Source of the DNA: an uncultured Eubacteriales bacterium
GTDB taxonomy: Bacteria; Bacillota; Clostridia; Christensenellales; Borkfalkiaceae
Assembly (NCBI GenBank): GCA_949288785.1
Contig: CASELQ010000001.1
Location: 62,001 to 126,000 of the forward strand
Reading direction: 5' to 3'
DNA: 64,000 nt
Under the pieces are notes generated by a model that saw nothing but the letters and a program-made list of their open reading frames with translations, was not told the origin of the DNA and did no database searches. The translations under genes were made by a program, and so were the position numbers. Shown here in pieces: positions 60,115 to 64,000 of the stretch (its first letter is position 1; each line of letters begins with the position of its first letter).

Positions 60115-61938
60115 TCATTCCAGCCCGCGCGCCTTTCTTTTAAGGCGGGTTTCGGTATCCAACGTCTTTTTGCGGATGCGTATGTTTTTAGGAGTTATTT
60201 CCAGCAACTCGTCGTCGTTTATAAACTCCATTGCCTCTTCTAAGCTCATGATTTTGGGAGTTTCCAGCCGCAAAGCATCGTCCGACCCGGAGGCGCGGGT
60301 GTTGGTAAGGTGCTTTTTCTTGCACACGTTCACGCTTATATCCTCCGCCTTGGGAGAAACGCCAACGACCATGCCTTCATAGACCTTTGTTCCCGGCGTT
60401 ATGAACAGCTGCCCCCTTCCCTGGGCGTTGAACAGCCCGTAAGTTACCGCCTCGCCCGTTTCGAAAGCCACGAGAGATCCCGTGTTTCTCCGCTCTATCT
60501 CGCCCTTGTATTCTTCGTAACCGTAAAACACGGTATTGAACACGCCTTCGCCGTGCGTGTCCGTTAAAAACTGACTCTTATATCCGAACAGCCCGCGGGC
60601 GGGAATCTTGAATTCCAGCCTTATTCTGCTGCCCACGTTTTCCATCTGCAACAGTTCGCCCTTTCTTACGCCCATGCTGGAAAACACGGTGCCCGTCTTA
60701 TCCTCAGGCACGTCCACCACCAGCCGCTCCATGGGTTCGCACAGCACGCCCTCTATCTCCTTATACAGCACCTTGGGAGCGCCCACCTGGAATTCGTAAC
60801 CCGCGCGGCGCATGGTCTCTATAAGTATGGAAAGGTGCATTTCTCCCCTGCCGCACACGCGGTAGGAATCTGCGGAGTCGGTCTCCTCTACCCGCAAAGA
60901 CACGTCCTTCAACATTTCCCTGAAAAGCCTGTCTCTTAAATGCCGCGTGGTTACGAATTTCCCCTCCTTGCCCGCAAACGGACTGTCGTTCACGGAAAAA
61001 GTCATTTCCACGGTAGGCTCCGAGATACGCACGAACGGCACGGCTTCCGCAAAACCCGCGGCGCACACCGTATCGCCTATCGAAATGTTTTCCAGCCCGC
61101 TTATGCACACTATGTCGCCCGCAATCGCGCTCTCCACGGGCACGCGGTTAAGCCCCTCTATCTGGCTTATACTGACAAGCTTGCCCCGCGTTTCCTTGCC
61201 CGTAACGTTATAGTTACAGGTCTCCACGTCCTGATTTATTCTCGCGGTGCCGCGCTCTATCCTGCCTATGCCTATCCTGCCCACATAGTCGTTATAATCT
61301 ATGGACGATATGAGCATCTGGAAAGGGCCATCCGGGTCTACTTCCTGCGGTTCGAAATGATTTAAAATAGCCTCGAACAGCGGCACGAGATTTTTGCCCG
61401 GTTCGTTGAGATCCCGCGTGGCGGTGCCGTCCCTCCCCGAACAGAATATTATGGGACTGTCTACCTGCTCTTCGGTGGCGTTAAGGTCGAATAACAGCTC
61501 TAAAATTTCGTCCTGCACTTCGGAAAGGCGTGCGTCCGGCCTGTCTATCTTATTCACAACAATTATAAGTTTATGATTGAGTTCCAGCGCTTTCTGCATG
61601 ACGAAACGGGTCTGAGGCATGGGCCCCTCGCACGCGTCTACCAGCACCAGCACGCCGTTCACCATTTTAAGCACGCGCTCCACCTCTCCGCCGAAATCGG
61701 CGTGCCCGGGCGTATCCACTATATTTATCTTTACCCCGTTATAAAATACCGACGTGTTTTTGGCAAGTATGGTTATGCCCCTCTCCCGCTCCAGGTCGCC
61801 TGAATCCATAACCCGGTCGGTAACCGCCTGATTTTCACGGAATATCCCGCCCTGCTTTAACATTTCGTTTACGAGCGTGGTCTTGCCGTGGTCTACGTGC
61901 GCTATTATGGCTACGTTTCTTATGTCAGTTCTTAACAA
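60115..61938 (-). CDS. typA: Ribosome-associated GTPase TypA/BipA
   Basis: TypA is a translational GTPase that acts in ribosome assembly at low temperature and in stress. The 607-residue protein has AHVDHGKT at 13-20, [16 protein letters not shown], and NKIDRPDAR, with the elongation-factor-like domains following. The C-terminus has [21 protein letters not shown], which is specific for TypA. The start is a TTG at 61938 preceded by GGGAAGGA. Length is normal. Confidence 0.96.
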   Translation of the reverse strand: MLRTDIRNVAIIAHVDHGKTTLVNEMLKQGGIFRENQAVTDRVMDSGDLERERGITILAKNTSVFYNGVKINIVDTPGHADFGGEVERVLKMVNGVLVLVDACEGPMPQTRFVMQKALELNHKLIIVVNKIDRPDARLSEVQDEILELLFDLNATEEQVDSPIIFCSGRDGTATRDLNEPGKNLVPLFEAILNHFEPQEVDPDGPFQMLISSIDYNDYVGRIGIGRIERGTARINQDVETCNYNVTGKETRGKLVSISQIEGLNRVPVESAIAGDIVCISGLENISIGDTVCAAGFAEAVPFVRISEPTVEMTFSVNDSPFAGKEGKFVTTRHLRDRLFREMLKDVSLRVEETDSADSYRVCGRGEMHLSILIETMRRAGYEFQVGAPKVLYKEIEGVLCEPMERLVVDVPEDKTGTVFSSMGVRKGELLQMENVGSRIRLEFKIPARGLFGYKSQFLTDTHGEGVFNTVFYGYEEYKGEIERRNTGSLVAFETGEAVTYGLFNAQGRGQLFITPGTKVYEGMVVGVSPKAEDISVNVCKKKHLTNTRASGSDDALRLETPKIMSLEEAMEFINDDELLEITPKNIRIRKKTLDTETRLKRKARGLE

Positions 61939-62006
61939 TGTTTTTTCCTTCCCGAAAAATCTTCATCCCCTTCCGCCTTACCGTAAAACCGTTATAAAAT
62001 AAGCGC

Positions 62007-62525
62007 TCAAAGTTCAGATAAAAGCGCTATCAGCGTCTTGCCGTCCTTTATCTCGCCGTTTTTTATCATGAGGCGGGCTTTCTCCTTATCTATCCACTCC
62101 GCCGCCACGTCCTCATCCTCGTCCTGATGGGCATGCCCCGCGGCAAACCCTTCCGCGCGGTATATGCGAATCACCTCGCCCGTATAGCCGGGAGAGGGAT
62201 AAACCGTGTACATAAGCGACAGTTTTTCCGCCTTTATCCCGCACTCCTCTTCGAGTTCTCTCGCTGCCGTCTTTTCCGGCGCCTCGCCCCGCTCGGTCTT
62301 GCCCGCGGGAAGTTCCCACACCTCTTCGCCGTAAGCATAGCGGAACTGCTTTACCAAAAGCACCTTTCCGTCCTTCTCGCAATATATTGCGCAGCCGCCG
62401 CCGTGCTCCACTATTTCTCTTACCGACGTGCCGCCGCATTTTACGGACACCTCGTCCGCCCGCAGGTTCAATATCCTGCCGCGGTATACGTAATTTTTTT
62501 TGACCGTGCGCTCTCTAAACGGCAT
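62007..62525 (-). CDS. Nudix hydrolase, ADP-ribose pyrophosphatase type
   Basis: The 172-residue protein has a complete Nudix box at 75-97 (G75, E81, R89, E90, E93, E94, G96). The QFRYAYGEEVWELPAGK segment just before it is typical of ADP-ribose pyrophosphatases (NudF type), and the GYTGEVIRIYRAEG segment follows. It starts within the last 11 bp of the upstream unknown gene, so the two are coupled. It probably recycles ADP-ribose or related nucleotide sugars. Confidence 0.9.
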   Translation of the reverse strand: MPFRERTVKKNYVYRGRILNLRADEVSVKCGGTSVREIVEHGGGCAIYCEKDGKVLLVKQFRYAYGEEVWELPAGKTERGEAPEKTAARELEEECGIKAEKLSLMYTVYPSPGYTGEVIRIYRAEGFAAGHAHQDEDEDVAAEWIDKEKARLMIKNGEIKDGKTLIALLSEL

Positions 62526-63327
62526 AGGGAGTACCTTTAAGCAAGGATTTTATCTTGCGCACCCTGCCGAAAAACAGTATTTTATGGCTCTTGGCGCAAT
62601 ATTTATACGCCACGAAAGCGTAAAGCACCGCGTCCTTCTCGCCGCTGTCTATCACGTTTGCCAGCATATCCACCGCAAGCGTGAGTTCGTTTTTTGCCCT
62701 TTCACTTATGCGCGCAGCCTTTATGTTGCTCTTGTCTTCAAGCAGCATTGCCTTTATTTTCTTTACGTTTTCGGCATAGGTCTTGCCGGAAAGTTCTTTT
62801 TCCTTTTCCCGTTCTTTTTTTAACTCTTCCTGCCGTATCGCCCGGTTTTTCTCTTCCTCTTTCGCGGCTTCAACGGGGTCTTGCACCCTGCCTTCCATAA
62901 CGCTTTCGGTAATGTTTCCCACCGCCGAGCGGAAGGGTTTTATCATGGCGTTTATGAAGGCGGCGTAGCCCGAGGAAAAGCTGCCGTCCTCATAAAAATA
63001 TTTATTTAAAAAATCGCCGAAATCCACCCTCTTTGCGTCTATATCCACAAGCAGGGTAAACACGAAAGCCAAGAGATCCCTTTGGCTTGCAGGCATTATG
63101 AACTCACCCTTTTCGCCGGGAAGATATTTGCTGCCGACAAGATATTTCTTTTTTGCCGCCGCATAGTCAAACCCCGAAAGGCAGTTGCCGAATATTGCAA
63201 GCAACGTGTCCGACGAGGCTATGGTCTTTAACAGCCCCGCTATTTTTATATCCGCTAAGATATAATTGCCTTCTATAAGTTCGTCTGCCTTTTCCAAAAA
63301 GGCGTTAAGTTCTTCGCGCTTAGTCAA
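62515..63327 (-). CDS. Unrecognised protein with charged central helix
   Basis: The product has 270 residues if translation starts at the TTG at 63327, which has GAGGTG 5 bases upstream. A longer frame to 63438 would cross the predicted promoter. It is helical with no membrane segment. A very charged stretch (AAKEEEKNRAIRQEELKK and the following residues) in the middle probably forms a coiled coil, and the C-terminus is basic. I see no known domain. It is coupled to the Nudix gene. Confidence 0.65.
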   Translation of the reverse strand: MTKREELNAFLEKADELIEGNYILADIKIAGLLKTIASSDTLLAIFGNCLSGFDYAAAKKKYLVGSKYLPGEKGEFIMPASQRDLLAFVFTLLVDIDAKRVDFGDFLNKYFYEDGSFSSGYAAFINAMIKPFRSAVGNITESVMEGRVQDPVEAAKEEEKNRAIRQEELKKEREKEKELSGKTYAENVKKIKAMLLEDKSNIKAARISERAKNELTLAVDMLANVIDSGEKDAVLYAFVAYKYCAKSHKILFFGRVRKIKSLLKGTPYAV

Positions 63328-63387
63328 TTGGCACCTCTTTCCCGCCACGGGCGGAAGACGGGCAATTTTTGCCCTCAAATCATATTT

Positions 63388-63393
63388 ATTATA
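63388..63393 (-). promoter_or_regulatory. Candidate -10 box for the unknown-Nudix operon
   Basis: TATAAT on the minus strand (63393-63388) is 60 bp upstream of the TTG start. No good -35 is visible at the right spacing. A GGGCAA/TTGCCC stem follows about 15 bases downstream of the box. Confidence 0.35.
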
Positions 63394-63455
63394 CCATATC
63401 ATCCCCCCGTAATAAACTTTTTTGTCGATATTTTGCAAAATTTTTCACAAAATTC

Positions 63456-63483
63456 TTTACAAATTCAAAGTTTATGATATAAT
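63456..63483 (+). promoter_or_regulatory. Promoter of the DUF4364 gene
   Basis: TTTACA (63456-63461) and TATAAT (63478-63483) are 16 bases apart. A TG one base upstream of the -10 makes it an extended -10 promoter. It gives a leader of about 20 nt. Confidence 0.7.
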
Positions 63484-63510
63484 TAAATAACAGTACAATG
63501 GGGTTATGTT

Positions 63511-64000
63511 ATGCAGGTTAAAGGCGACTCGTCCTTAAACAAACTAATATTGCTGTTCGTTTTCGACAAAATGGAAGTGCCGCTTTCGGAAAATACGGTG
63601 CTGGATATGTGCTGCTCTTCTAATAACTGGCTTGCCTATATGGACTGCCAGCCCATTTTAAAGCAACTCCTCGACTGCGGGTGGATATATAATATCGGAG
63701 ACAGCGAAGAACCGCTTTACACCATCACCACGGACGGCAGGGTCTGCCTTGCCAACTTCTTTATAAACATCCCCGCCTCCACGCGGGAAGAGATTTCGCT
63801 TTTTATCAAAAACAACCGCACCCGTTACAGAAGAAAACAGGAATGCGTTGCCGATTATTTTATGAATAAGGACGGCACTTATACCGTTTATCTTAAGATA
63901 ATAGAACCTGCCCAGCCTGCTCTGGAATTAAAGCTCGTTGTCCCCAACCGCCAGATCGCCAAGGATATATATAAAAAATGGGGCGAAAAGGCGGGCGATA
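63511..64000 (+). CDS. DUF4364 family protein, cut by the window edge
   Basis: From the ATG at 63511 the frame stays open to the end of the window, giving the first 163 residues. The start region (NKLILLFVFDKMEVPLSENT) and the YTITTDGRVCLANFF segment match the DUF4364 family of Clostridia, winged-helix proteins of unknown role. The usual length is about 170-180 residues, so only a few are missing. The ribosome site is weak. Confidence 0.85.
   Translation, partial: MQVKGDSSLNKLILLFVFDKMEVPLSENTVLDMCCSSNNWLAYMDCQPILKQLLDCGWIYNIGDSEEPLYTITTDGRVCLANFFINIPASTREEISLFIKNNRTRYRRKQECVADYFMNKDGTYTVYLKIIEPAQPALELKLVVPNRQIAKDIYKKWGEKAGD

Noticed and set aside
1-64000. Defence system, CRISPR, prophage or transposon
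   Set aside because: No repeats, integrases, transposases or nuclease/toxin gene sets were seen; the gene content is core chromosomal.
1-64000. tRNA or rRNA genes
   Set aside because: No cloverleaf-like or rRNA-like sequence was noticed in the intergenic regions; a tRNA scan could overturn this.

Overview
The window reads as a stretch of chromosome from a Gram-positive Clostridia-type bacterium (Bacillota), probably an uncultured or gut-associated lineage. The evidence is the gene content: SpoVG, SepF, the McsA-McsB-ClpC set with a YwlE-type arginine phosphatase, long-form HPF, YlxM next to Ffh, RbgA, a DnaD-family replication protein, type III pantothenate kinase beside an ECF S-component, and a DUF4364 protein. 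Base composition is intermediate, codon use looks even, and most genes lie on the minus strand in long, tightly spaced or overlapping operons. I see no rRNA, tRNA, CRISPR array, insertion sequence or prophage gene.

Layout. (1) 0.3-14 kb: translation, secretion and chromosome maintenance. rplS has its own promoter. A nine-gene operon ylxM-ffh-rpsP-khpA-rimM-trmD-rbgA-rnhB-yraN starts from a consensus promoter at about 6.0 kb. An asnS-plsX-rnc-smc-ftsY operon starts at about 13.9 kb. (2) 14-23 kb: a GNAT protein plus a GH78-like rhamnosidase, then an operon with a CPA2 antiporter, Hsp33, TPR and HEAT-like proteins, a YkvI-type transporter and an overlapping 41-residue basic protein. (3) 23-28.5 kb: a DUF624-like membrane protein, then the plus-strand operon asd-dapA-dapB-yggS-sepF (lysine/diaminopimelate synthesis, PLP homeostasis, division). 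(4) 28.7-31.6 kb: an LDH/MDH-family enzyme, murC and spoVG. (5) 48.7-31.9 kb: a run of 18 minus-strand genes including a hydrolase-like protein, signal peptidase I, the ACT/DUF711 pair, pepF, dnaB, ywlC-ywlE-rpiB, galU, mcsA-mcsB-clpC and hpf. McsB, ClpC and YwlE together form an arginine-phosphorylation proteolysis module. (6) 48.9-58.7 kb: a DnaD-family gene, an ECF/coaX/hom operon in which hom is broken, a cysteine-rich small membrane protein, and a pfkA-ppx-ppk operon linking glycolysis and polyphosphate. (7) 58.9-64 kb: a membrane-anchored XRE regulator with a small membrane partner, typA, a Nudix hydrolase, an unrecognised protein, and a DUF4364 gene running off the right edge.

Most of this is core chromosome. 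The observations most worth a second look are two frame-disrupting lesions (a 19-bp tandem duplication at the end of ftsY and an internal loss of about 31 bp in hom), a Ppx/GppA-like protein with degenerate active-site motifs and a long basic tail carrying AT-hook-like motifs next to ppk, a DnaD-family protein ending in the zinc motif of a DnaC/DnaI helicase loader but lacking the AAA+ domain, a strong hairpin at the predicted 5' end of the ylxM-ffh transcript, and several small or unusual proteins. I did not find a convincing complete new multi-gene system.
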